Source: Altericroceibacterium xinjiangense
Lineage (GTDB): Bacteria; Pseudomonadota; Alphaproteobacteria; Sphingomonadales; Sphingomonadaceae
Assembly (NCBI RefSeq): GCF_003958635.1
Contig: NZ_RSEK01000009.1
Coordinates: forward strand, 61,322 to 125,321
Length of the DNA: 64,000 nucleotides
Direction: 5' to 3'
Shown here piece by piece: positions 43,360 to 50,228 of this stretch. The position numbers and the translations under genes are program-made. The first letter of the stretch is position 1. Every line of letters begins with the position of its first letter. Below the pieces are notes generated by a model, which had not been told where the DNA came from, did not search any database, and saw nothing but the letters and a program-made list of their open reading frames with translations.

Positions 43360-44281
43360 CGACTTGCACCGCCGGGTCCGCGGCGACCTCCACGAAGTCC
43401 TCGCCTCCCCCAAGCGAGTGGACATAGGCGGCCAGCATCTTGATGGTGACCGGGTCGAGACGGTGGCTCCACGCCGGCATCACACCGTGGCGCGGAGTGC
43501 TGATCTGCTGGACGACTTCTTCCTTCGTCCCGCCGAAAAGCCAGATGGCATCGGCAAGGTTCGGCGCGCCGAACTCCCGGTTTCCAGCTCCGTTCATCCC
43601 GTGGCAGACAGCGCAGTTGTCCAGGAAAAGCTGCGCGCCCGCCACATCACCCTGCGCTTTGCCGGAAAGGCTCAGCACATGGTCGGCGACCTGATCGATC
43701 CGGGCCGGCGTCAGAATGCCGTCGCGGCCGAACGCGGGCATCAGGCTGGTCCGGGTTGCGTCGTCCGCGGGCTGGCGAATGCCGTTGAGCAGCGTAACCT
43801 CGATTGCCCGCAAGTCTCCGCCCCAAAGCCACTCGTCGTCATTCAGATTGGGGTAGCCGCTGCTGCCCGCGGCTCCGGCTCCGTGGCACTGGACGCAGTT
43901 GACCTTGAACGCCGCCCGCCCGCCGGCCACCGCCGCACGCATCAGTTCCGGACGCGAGGGCAGGGTTTCGATCGGAAGCGGGGAAATCGCGTCGCGCAGC
44001 GGGCCCTTTTCCTCCTCGGCCCTCGCTACCTCTCGCGCCAGTTCCCCCCGACTGGTCCAGCCGAGCACCCCGTGCGTGCCTTCGCGGATCATCGGCCAGG
44101 CCGGGTAGGCGATGACGTAGCCGATGGAAAAGACGATCGTGGCGTAGAAGGTCCACAGCCACCAGCGCGGCATCGGGGTGTCGAGTTCCTCGATCCCGTC
44201 CCACTCATGGCCGACGGTTTCGGTGCCGGTCGGCTCGTCGATCCGTTTACCGGCCGGCTTCTTCGGGCGCTCAATCGCCAT
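43346..44281 (-). CDS. ccoP: cbb3-type cytochrome c oxidase subunit III (diheme)
   Basis: CcoP passes electrons from the bc1 complex or soluble cytochromes to CcoO. The N-terminal helix WWLWTFYATIVFSIGYVIAYPAW is preceded by HEWDGIEELDTPMPRWW, the usual CcoP signature. Two heme c sites are clear: CVQCH (Cys129-His133) and CAVCH (Cys223-His227), each with a downstream Met (LMPAFG, VMPAW). The 311-residue length is typical. The gene overlaps ccoQ by 11 bases upstream and ccoG by 14 bases downstream. Confidence 0.97.
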   Translation of the reverse strand: MAIERPKKPAGKRIDEPTGTETVGHEWDGIEELDTPMPRWWLWTFYATIVFSIGYVIAYPAWPMIREGTHGVLGWTSRGELAREVARAEEEKGPLRDAISPLPIETLPSRPELMRAAVAGGRAAFKVNCVQCHGAGAAGSSGYPNLNDDEWLWGGDLRAIEVTLLNGIRQPADDATRTSLMPAFGRDGILTPARIDQVADHVLSLSGKAQGDVAGAQLFLDNCAVCHGMNGAGNREFGAPNLADAIWLFGGTKEEVVQQISTPRHGVMPAWSHRLDPVTIKMLAAYVHSLGGGEDFVEVAADPAVQVDERP

Positions 44282-44444
44282 CGTTCTCGTCCTTGAAAAT
44301 CACGTTGGCCGCATTGTCGTTGTGGTCGTGGGCGCCCGGCCGGAACGGCCAGGCGATCAGCACCAGGAACACGATGACCATCGCCAGCAGCCCCCAGCTG
44401 TCCGCGATGTGCCGCAGCATGTCGTAGGTGGAGTGCTCGCTCAC
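44271..44444 (-). CDS. ccoQ: cbb3-type oxidase subunit CcoQ
   Basis: The 57-residue protein begins at a GTG ([16 protein letters not shown]). It has one transmembrane helix, [20 protein letters not shown], followed by an acidic, Asn/Asp-rich tail that ends by overlapping ccoP. The AWxFRPG end of the helix and position between ccoO and ccoP identify it as CcoQ, which stabilises the core complex. GTG 44444 and the ccoO TGA share bases (GTGA), so translation is coupled. The gene is short, starts with GTG, and lies in a frame that a longer meaningless ORF covers. Confidence 0.93.
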   Translation of the reverse strand: MSEHSTYDMLRHIADSWGLLAMVIVFLVLIAWPFRPGAHDHNDNAANVIFKDENDGD

Positions 44445-45190
44445 CGGCCTTTCTCCGCGGCCAGTTCCTCCTGCGCGGCGACGCTGTTCACATCGACCAG
44501 GGTGCCGAGCATCTGCATGTAGGCGACCATCGCGTCCATTTCGGTCAGGCGGTTGGGATCGCCGTCGAAGTCGCGGATCTGCGCCTTCGGATAGCGTTCC
44601 GCGAAGTCCTCGGCATCGACCTCGGGATTGGCCTGCGCCTTGATGTCGATCAGCGCCCGCTCGATGTCCCGTTCCGAATAAGGCACCCCGACGGCACGCA
44701 GCGCCTTCAGCTTTTCCCCGATCCGGGACACGTCGATGTCCGCATCCGCCAGGAAGGAGTAGGGCGGCATTACGCTTTCGGGGACGACGGAGCGGGGATC
44801 CTTCAAGTGCTGGACGTGCCATTCGTCGGAATAGCGCTGGCCCACGCGGGCAAGGTCCGGCCCGGTGCGCTTCGACCCCCACTGGAACGGGTGGTCGTAC
44901 ATCGATTCCGCGGCAAGACTGTAGTGGCCGTACCGTTCCACTTCGTCCCGGAATGGGCGGATCATCTGGCTGTGGCAGGCATAGCAGCCTTCCCGCACGT
45001 AGATGTCGCGCCCGACTTGCTCCAGCGGGGTGTAGGGGCGCATCCCCTCCACCTTCTCGATCGTGTTGTCGATCCAGAAGAGGGGCGCGATTTCCACCAC
45101 GCCGCCGATCGCAACCGCGATGAAGGCGCCGATGCCGAGGAGCGTGACGTTCCGCTCCAGCTTCTTGTGGTTTTCCGTAAAGGTGCTCAT
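44441..45190 (-). CDS. ccoO: cbb3-type cytochrome c oxidase subunit II (monoheme)
   Basis: CcoO is the membrane-anchored monoheme subunit. It has an N-terminal helix ([25 protein letters not shown]), then [26 protein letters not shown] with heme motif Cys69-His73. [47 protein letters not shown] (with the Met ligand region) follow. The 249-residue length and sequence are highly typical. It starts eight bases after ccoN ends and overlaps ccoQ by four. Confidence 0.98.
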   Translation of the reverse strand: MSTFTENHKKLERNVTLLGIGAFIAVAIGGVVEIAPLFWIDNTIEKVEGMRPYTPLEQVGRDIYVREGCYACHSQMIRPFRDEVERYGHYSLAAESMYDHPFQWGSKRTGPDLARVGQRYSDEWHVQHLKDPRSVVPESVMPPYSFLADADIDVSRIGEKLKALRAVGVPYSERDIERALIDIKAQANPEVDAEDFAERYPKAQIRDFDGDPNRLTEMDAMVAYMQMLGTLVDVNSVAAQEELAAEKGR

Positions 45191-45198
45191 GGCAATTC

Positions 45199-46854
45199 CT
45201 ACTCGGCCGGGACGGCGACGATCGGGCGATCGGCCGCGGGGTCGTGAGCCGCTTCGTTCATCGGCGCTTCGACGCGCTGTTTTCCAAGGATCGTCAGCCA
45301 GACGTTGGCGACCATGAAGAGAGCGCCGATCAGGTAGAGCGAGCCGCCGACGGCGCGCAGCAGATAGAGCGGGTGAAGCGCGACGACCGTTTCGACGAAG
45401 CTGTTCACCAGGTATCCGTCAGGCCCGTATTCGCGCCACATCAGGCCCTGCATGACGCCCGCGACCCACATTGCGGCGGCGTAGAAGACGATCCCCACGG
45501 TCGCGAGCCAGAAGTGCCAGTTCACCCAGCGCAGGCTGTAGAGCCGTTCCCGCTGCCACAGCCGGGGCACGAGGTAGTAGACCGCCGCGAAGGAGATCAT
45601 CCCGTTCCAGCCCAGGGCGCCTGCATGGACGTGGCCGACGGTCCAGTCCGTGTAGTGCGACAGGGAATTGACGGCCTTGATGCTCAGCATCGGACCTTCG
45701 AAGGTCGCCATGCCATAGAACGCGAGCGCCATGACCATCAGGCGGATGATCGGATCGGTGCGGACCTTGTCCCATGCGCCGTTCAGCGTCATCAGGCCGT
45801 TGATCATCCCGCCCCAGCTCGGCATCCACAGCATGATGGAGAACACCACGCCCAGCGTCTGCGCCCAGTCGGGCAGGGCGGTGTAGAGCAGGTGGTGCGG
45901 CCCGGCCCAGATGTAGAGGAAGATGATCGACCAGAAGTGCAGGATCGACAGGCGATAGCTGTAGATCGGCCGTTCAGCCTGCTTCGGCACGAAGTAGTAC
46001 ATCATTGCGAGGAACGGCACGGTCAGGAAGAACGCGACCGCGTTATGGCCGTACCACCACTGGGTCAGCGCATCCTGCACCCCGGCAAACACCGGATAGG
46101 ACTGCGACCCGACGATCGACACAGGCACCGCAAGGTTGTTGACGATGTGCAGCATCGCGATCGTCAGGATGAAGGACAGGTAGAACCAGTTGGCGACGTA
46201 GATGTGCGGTTCCGCCCGGCGGGCGAGGGTGCCGACGAACACGACTAGGTAAGCCACCCAGACGATTGTCAGCCAGAGATCGACGTACCATTCGGGCTCG
46301 GCGTATTCCCGGCTCTGGGTCACCCCCAGAAGATATCCGCTCGCCGCCAGGACGATGAACATCTGGTAGCCCCAGAAAACGAAACGGGCGAGGCCAGGGA
46401 AGGCAAGCCTCGCCCGGCACGTGCGCTGGACCACGTAGAACGACGTGGCGATCAGCACATTGCCTCCGAAAGCGAAAATCACGCCCGACGTATGCAGCGG
46501 CCGCAAGCGACCGAAGTTGAACCACGGCTCGAGGTTGAGCAGCGGATAGGCGAGCTGCAGCGCGATGAGCAATCCGGCGACCAAGCCGATGACGGCCCAG
46601 AAGACGGTGGCGATCATTCCCCAGCGAACCGGATCGTCGTCATAGCGCGAAGGATCGGTGGGGGTGCGCAGGATGCCCTGGGCAATGCCGGCGTAGTCGG
46701 CACTGCCGACCGTCCACCACAAGCCGACAAGGGCGGCAAACGCAACGATGCCCATGTGGACGGCGAACCCGCCATCATGGGCTAGCGCTGCTCCCGCAAA
46801 CGCGAGCAGCAGCAACGCGAGCCACAGGCCCGCGCGCGAAACTACGGTATCCAT
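45199..46854 (-). CDS. ccoN: cbb3-type cytochrome c oxidase catalytic subunit I
   Basis: CcoN holds the low-spin heme b and the heme b3-CuB oxygen-reducing site. Twelve or more helices include [51 protein letters not shown], the copper/heme His motif [15 protein letters not shown] and [16 protein letters not shown]. The 551-residue protein has an extra N-terminal pair of helices ([18 protein letters not shown]...[13 protein letters not shown]) before the core, seen in several alphaproteobacteria. ATG 46854 has GGGACA-type SD at good distance; the frame to 46962 would run over the Fnr box and is rejected. It leads the ccoNOQP-GHIS operon. Confidence 0.97.
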   Translation of the reverse strand: MDTVVSRAGLWLALLLLAFAGAALAHDGGFAVHMGIVAFAALVGLWWTVGSADYAGIAQGILRTPTDPSRYDDDPVRWGMIATVFWAVIGLVAGLLIALQLAYPLLNLEPWFNFGRLRPLHTSGVIFAFGGNVLIATSFYVVQRTCRARLAFPGLARFVFWGYQMFIVLAASGYLLGVTQSREYAEPEWYVDLWLTIVWVAYLVVFVGTLARRAEPHIYVANWFYLSFILTIAMLHIVNNLAVPVSIVGSQSYPVFAGVQDALTQWWYGHNAVAFFLTVPFLAMMYYFVPKQAERPIYSYRLSILHFWSIIFLYIWAGPHHLLYTALPDWAQTLGVVFSIMLWMPSWGGMINGLMTLNGAWDKVRTDPIIRLMVMALAFYGMATFEGPMLSIKAVNSLSHYTDWTVGHVHAGALGWNGMISFAAVYYLVPRLWQRERLYSLRWVNWHFWLATVGIVFYAAAMWVAGVMQGLMWREYGPDGYLVNSFVETVVALHPLYLLRAVGGSLYLIGALFMVANVWLTILGKQRVEAPMNEAAHDPAADRPIVAVPAE

Positions 46855-46915
46855 TGAGTGTCCCTTCCCTTGGAACTCGATGGAACCGCTGTGCGACTTT
46901 GCGTCGCAGCAAACA

Positions 46916-46929
46916 TTGACCGGGATCAA
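46916..46929. promoter_or_regulatory. Fnr/FixK box in the ccoN promoter
   Basis: TTGAC-CGGG-ATCAA matches the Fnr/FixK consensus TTGAY-N4-RTCAA in both halves. Its centre is 68 bp from the ccoN ATG. A class II arrangement (-41.5) would place transcription start near 46881 with a leader of about 27 nt. An Fnr-type regulator gene lies just upstream at 47072-47800. Confidence 0.92.
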
Positions 46930-47071
46930 ATGGCGGCCTCCGGTAAAGTACGGAGGCGGCACGATTATGCCGTCAGGGAAACTTCTAACGGGTTGAACTT
47001 ACCGGCTAACTCGAGAAGCGCAGCACAGGGAAGTGGGGTGGCCGATCTGATGCACTCACGCCAGAGGCCGT

Positions 47072-47800
47072 TCAGCCGGCCATCGCCTCCAGCGCCGCCC
47101 GGTCCAGGATGTGGACCTCGCGGCGAGAAGGCAGGTCGATCACGCCTTCGCGCTTGAACCGGGCGAAGTTGCGGCTGACCGTCTCGATTGTGAGGCCCAG
47201 CACGTCGGCAATCTGCTGACGGGAGAAAGGCAGCTCGAACTGCGTCAGCGGCTCTCCCGACAACGGATTGCTGCCTGGCTCAACCAGCCGCTCCGACATG
47301 TCGATCAGGAACGTGGCGAGCTTCTCCTCGGCGTTCTTGCGGCCGAGCAGCAGCATCCACTTGCGGGTCCGGTCCAGCTCGGCCAGCGTGCGTTCCAGCA
47401 GCTTGTGCTCCAGCCGCGGATGCTCGCGGGCGAAGGTGTCGAATTCCTTGCGGGAAAAGACGCAGACGTTCGCCTCGCTCAGCGCTTCGACACCGTACGG
47501 CGTCGTTGCGCCGAACGGGCGGCCGATGAAATCCGAGGCGTAGACGAGGCCGACGATCTGCTGCCGGCCGTCGGCCGTACCGGTCCAGAGCTTCAGCACC
47601 CCGTCGATCACGTTGGCGACCAGGACCGCGTCCTCGCCTTCCCACAAGAGCTGTTCGCCGGCCGAAAGCTTGCGCTGCCGCCCGATGGAATTCAGCGCCG
47701 CGATCTCCTGCTCATCCAGATCGGCGCAGATCGCTCGTTTCCGAACGGTGCACGCCTGGCAGAAGCTCTTGTCGATGGGGGAGGCAGCCGGTTTGGTCAT
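47072..47800 (-). CDS. fnrL: Crp/Fnr-family oxygen-sensing transcription regulator (FnrL type)
   Basis: This 242-residue regulator has an N-terminal Cys cluster CQACTVRKRAIC (C-x2-C-x7-C). A fourth Cys follows in ANVCVFSRKEF, the arrangement that holds an oxygen-labile 4Fe-4S cluster in FnrL/FnrN. The effector domain and long dimer helix (FAREHPRLEHKLLERTLAELDRTRKWMLLLGRKNAEEKLATFL) lead to a helix-turn-helix, FSRQQIADVLGLTIETVSRNFARFKREGVI. The recognition helix E-T-V-S-R fits TTGAT/TTGAC half-sites. It lies directly upstream of the ccoN promoter with its Fnr box and should activate the cbb3 operon when oxygen is low. ATG 47800 (MTKPAASP) is the chosen start. Confidence 0.93.
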   Translation of the reverse strand: MTKPAASPIDKSFCQACTVRKRAICADLDEQEIAALNSIGRQRKLSAGEQLLWEGEDAVLVANVIDGVLKLWTGTADGRQQIVGLVYASDFIGRPFGATTPYGVEALSEANVCVFSRKEFDTFAREHPRLEHKLLERTLAELDRTRKWMLLLGRKNAEEKLATFLIDMSERLVEPGSNPLSGEPLTQFELPFSRQQIADVLGLTIETVSRNFARFKREGVIDLPSRREVHILDRAALEAMAG

Positions 47801-47864
47801 CAGGCGGTGATACAACCCGCTGCAGCCCTGTGCCAACCGGAGGAAGGGTGTGGGGCCAAGGAGA

Positions 47865-47940
47865 TGGTGCCCGGGGACGGATTCGAACCGCCGACACTGC
47901 GATTTTCAGTCGCATGCTCTACCAACTGAGCTACCCGGGC
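47865..47940 (-). tRNA. tRNA-Phe (anticodon GAA)
   Basis: Read on the minus strand, the 76-nt gene begins GCCCGGGTAGCTCAGTTGG and ends CCCGGGCACCA. The acceptor stem GCCCGGG/CCCGGGC pairs fully, and the anticodon loop CTGAAAA presents GAA. The TTCGAATCC T-loop is standard and CCA is encoded. It lies 64 bp upstream of the Fnr regulator on the same strand. No duplicated 3' end or integrase is nearby to suggest use as an attachment site. Confidence 0.97.
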
Positions 47941-48047
47941 GTCGCTATCGAAACCGGTCCTGCGAAAGGTCCGGTGAGCGGCTGGGATGCGCCTATGGCC
48001 AAGCCTGCCGCGCTTGGCAAGGCCTAATCATTGCTGCGGGCGCACGA

Positions 48048-48215
48048 TCATTCTTCGGGCGCAAGGTCGCTTTCGCTCGCCGGGGGCCCGGGCACCGCAT
48101 ATCCCTCGTTGAACCACTGCGCGAGATCGCGGTCGCGGCAGCGCGAGGAACAGAAAGGGGTGAATTCCTCACTGCGGGGTTTCCGGCAGATCGGGCAGGG
48201 GCGGGACTTGCTCAT
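48048..48215 (-). CDS. yacG: YacG-family DNA gyrase inhibitor, zinc protein
   Basis: The 55-residue protein carries four Cys zinc ligands: CPIC near the N terminus and FCSSRC (C-x3-C) further on. These are followed by RDRDLAQWFNEGYAVPGPP, the YacG hallmark. YacG binds gyrase B in E. coli. ATG 48215 overlaps the upstream RNase E/G stop by four bases (ATGA). The longer frame to 48272 has a random N terminus. It is the last gene of infA-maf-rne-yacG. Confidence 0.93.
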   Translation of the reverse strand: MSKSRPCPICRKPRSEEFTPFCSSRCRDRDLAQWFNEGYAVPGPPASESDLAPEE

Positions 48216-49186
48216 CGTTCGATCAGTTGGGCGTGCCCGGCCTCGATGGCAAGCCCGAGGTCTGTCGCCCAACGAATCTCACGGCCCGTGCGGCGGGAAA
48301 GTTCGTCCTGCCATTCGGGCGTGATCCTGGCCTGCACCGCGGGATGTGCGGTCAGCAGTATCGCGCCTGCGCCCTCCAACGCTTCGGCGCGCCGCAGCAG
48401 CAGGCGAGCGGCCGCACCGGTCGGCGCTTGTGCCACCCGATGAAGAATCGATACCCGTTCAAGCCGGGTGACCAGCTGGACGAAGCCGAAGCCGTTCATC
48501 GCCGTGCGTTCGTGCGGCCAGCCGGTAAGCGCATCCTCCAGCGCCTCGTCCACTGCGCGCCGATCCGCTTTTGCGGGAAGAGTGGGGAAATCGATCCCGA
48601 TCGAACCGCCGATGTCCAGCCGCCGCAGCAAGTCGGCAATCGGCCTGACCGCCGCTGACGCGAGCGCAGCTGGTGGCAGCGCCCCGTCGATGTCGATCAG
48701 CGTCATCGCCGGAGTCGGGCTGAGCAGCAGCGATCCTCCGGCAAAGGCGGTCTGCCGAGTGAAAGCATCGGCCAGCACGTCTTCCCAACCGGCCACTGGA
48801 AAGCGGCGCACAATTTGCGCCTCGGCCCCGTCCGCCCGCAGGCTTTCCGCCACGGTGGGAGCAGGACGCACCGGCTCATCCGTCGGGCGCGCATGGGCAA
48901 GCTTGATGCGGCCGCTTTCGGCCACGGCCGGGCGCGTAACCTTGAGCCGGATCGTCGCCCCTTCGCTGGCCGTGCGTGGCAGGCGACTGACCAGCGCCTC
49001 CTCCCCGCTGGCGAAGCGGGCGGTTGCCCGGGGAGATCCGGCAGTGCGCGAGACAAGCCGCGCGTCCTCAATCAGCCCGGTCTTCAGTCCCTCGGGCCAG
49101 TCAAGCCGGGCGGCGAGTATCGTTTCGCCATCGAGCAGGATCGCGCGGTCTTCGCCGATCCCGCGTTCCACCAGCCACTCAGGCAA
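48212..49186 (-). CDS. Ribonuclease E/G-family protein, short form
   Basis: This 324-residue protein begins (with TTG) as PEWLVERGIGEDRAILLDGETILAARLDW, the usual start of the short RNase E/G proteins in alphaproteobacteria. It includes MTLIDIDGALPPAALA and the catalytic-domain segment IGGSIGIDFPTLPAKADRRAVDEAL, whose Asp residues match the RNase E/G active-site region. The S1 RNA-binding domain is reduced or absent and there is no C-terminal scaffold or zinc link, so it is not the main RNase E. It lies between maf (eight-base overlap) and yacG (four-base overlap). Confidence 0.85.
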   Translation of the reverse strand: MPEWLVERGIGEDRAILLDGETILAARLDWPEGLKTGLIEDARLVSRTAGSPRATARFASGEEALVSRLPRTASEGATIRLKVTRPAVAESGRIKLAHARPTDEPVRPAPTVAESLRADGAEAQIVRRFPVAGWEDVLADAFTRQTAFAGGSLLLSPTPAMTLIDIDGALPPAALASAAVRPIADLLRRLDIGGSIGIDFPTLPAKADRRAVDEALEDALTGWPHERTAMNGFGFVQLVTRLERVSILHRVAQAPTGAAARLLLRRAEALEGAGAILLTAHPAVQARITPEWQDELSRRTGREIRWATDLGLAIEAGHAQLIER

Positions 49187-49760
49187 TCGGGAAACCCGCG
49201 CTTTTCAGAAGGGCACGCGTTTCGAACAAGGGCAGGCCAACGACGCCGGAATGGCTGCCTTGCAACCAGGCGATCAGGCCTTCGGCGCTGCCCTGGATCG
49301 CATAGCCGCCTGCCTTGCCGTGCCATTCGCCGGAAGCAAGGTAGGCGTGGATCTCTTCTTCGGACAAACGCTTGAACCGCAGCTGCGTCTCGCTCAGGCG
49401 CTCGCGCACCGTTCCATCCGGCGCGCGCAGGGCGATGGCCGAAAACACCCTGTGACGGCGGCCCGATAGAAGTTCGAGACACTGGCGCGCAGTGGCTTCA
49501 TCCTCCGCTTTGGGCAGGATGCGGCGGCCGACCGCGACGACAGTATCTCCGGCAAGAACGTGCGCTTCCCCGCCTGCGACAGCCTCAGCCTTTTCACGCG
49601 CCATGCGCTGGGCGTAGGCGCGCGGCAGCTCACCCTTGCGAGGGGTTTCGTCGATATCCGCCGCGATGATGCGCGCAGGCTCAATCCCCAGCCGCGCAAG
49701 GAGTTCGCGCCTTCGGGGACTCGCGGAAGCGAGGATGAGAGAGGGCGTAGTCACGCCCAC
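49179..49760 (-). CDS. maf: Maf-family nucleotide pyrophosphatase
   Basis: Maf proteins hydrolyse non-canonical or m5U/UTP-type nucleotides to monophosphates. The 193-residue protein has SLILASASPRRRELLARLGI, the S-x-S-P-R-R-x-E-L-L substrate loop, then VLAGDTVVAVGRRIL with the catalytic Asp, and GYAIQGSAEGLIAWLQGSHSGVVGLPL near the C terminus. The start is GTG 49760 or 49754. It begins four bases after the infA stop and overlaps the RNase E/G gene, so these are one operon, a common order in alphaproteobacteria. Confidence 0.95.
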   Translation of the reverse strand: MGVTTPSLILASASPRRRELLARLGIEPARIIAADIDETPRKGELPRAYAQRMAREKAEAVAGGEAHVLAGDTVVAVGRRILPKAEDEATARQCLELLSGRRHRVFSAIALRAPDGTVRERLSETQLRFKRLSEEEIHAYLASGEWHGKAGGYAIQGSAEGLIAWLQGSHSGVVGLPLFETRALLKSAGFPIA

Positions 49761-49764
49761 CCGA

Positions 49765-50010
49765 TCAGGACGGACCCGGGCCGCCCCGGCCTGGCATGAA
49801 GCGATAGGTGATCCGGCCCTTTGTCAGATCGTAGGGCGTGAGTTCCACGAGGACTTCATCGCCCACCAGCACGCGAATGCGGTTCTTCCGCATTTTCCCG
49901 GCAGTATGGCCAAGGATTTCATGACCGTTTTCGAGCTCGACCCGGAACATAGCGTTAGGCAGCAGTTCGACCACCTTGCCGCGCATTTCGAGGAGTTCTT
50001 CTTTGGCCAT
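49765..50010 (-). CDS. infA: Translation initiation factor IF-1
   Basis: IF-1 binds the ribosomal A site during initiation. The 81-residue protein is an OB fold with the nearly invariant sequence: [62 protein letters not shown], then TKGRITYRF. The C-terminal [10 protein letters not shown] tail is slightly longer than in E. coli (72 residues). It heads the operon with maf, the RNase E/G protein and yacG. Confidence 0.98.
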   Translation of the reverse strand: MAKEELLEMRGKVVELLPNAMFRVELENGHEILGHTAGKMRKNRIRVLVGDEVLVELTPYDLTKGRITYRFMPGRGGPGPS

Positions 50011-50228
50011 CTAGTTCAATATCCGAGACGATTTCTGCATTGCCGCGCGCCATAGCGGCGGCGGGACAAAAAGGGAAGCCTCCCGCGCGAGGCAGCCGCA
50101 CTGGTCGTCCCCCTAGCAGTGTATGCGGCGACATGTCCGATACACTTGCGACACTTTGTTACCATCTGCGGCTTGCTCGCGGTCGCCGCACCGTAGCAAA
50201 GCTCCGGTCAAGCCGAAGAAACCGAGGA

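Noticed and set aside
44271..44882. Open frame of 203 codons on the minus strand
   Set aside because: Only its last 57 codons are real (ccoQ from GTG 44444). The earlier part is out of frame within ccoO.
47865..47940. tRNA-Phe as an integration site for the accessory block
   Set aside because: No integrase or direct repeat of the tRNA 3' end was seen, and the quinoprotein block is 15 kb away on the other side of the cbb3 operon.
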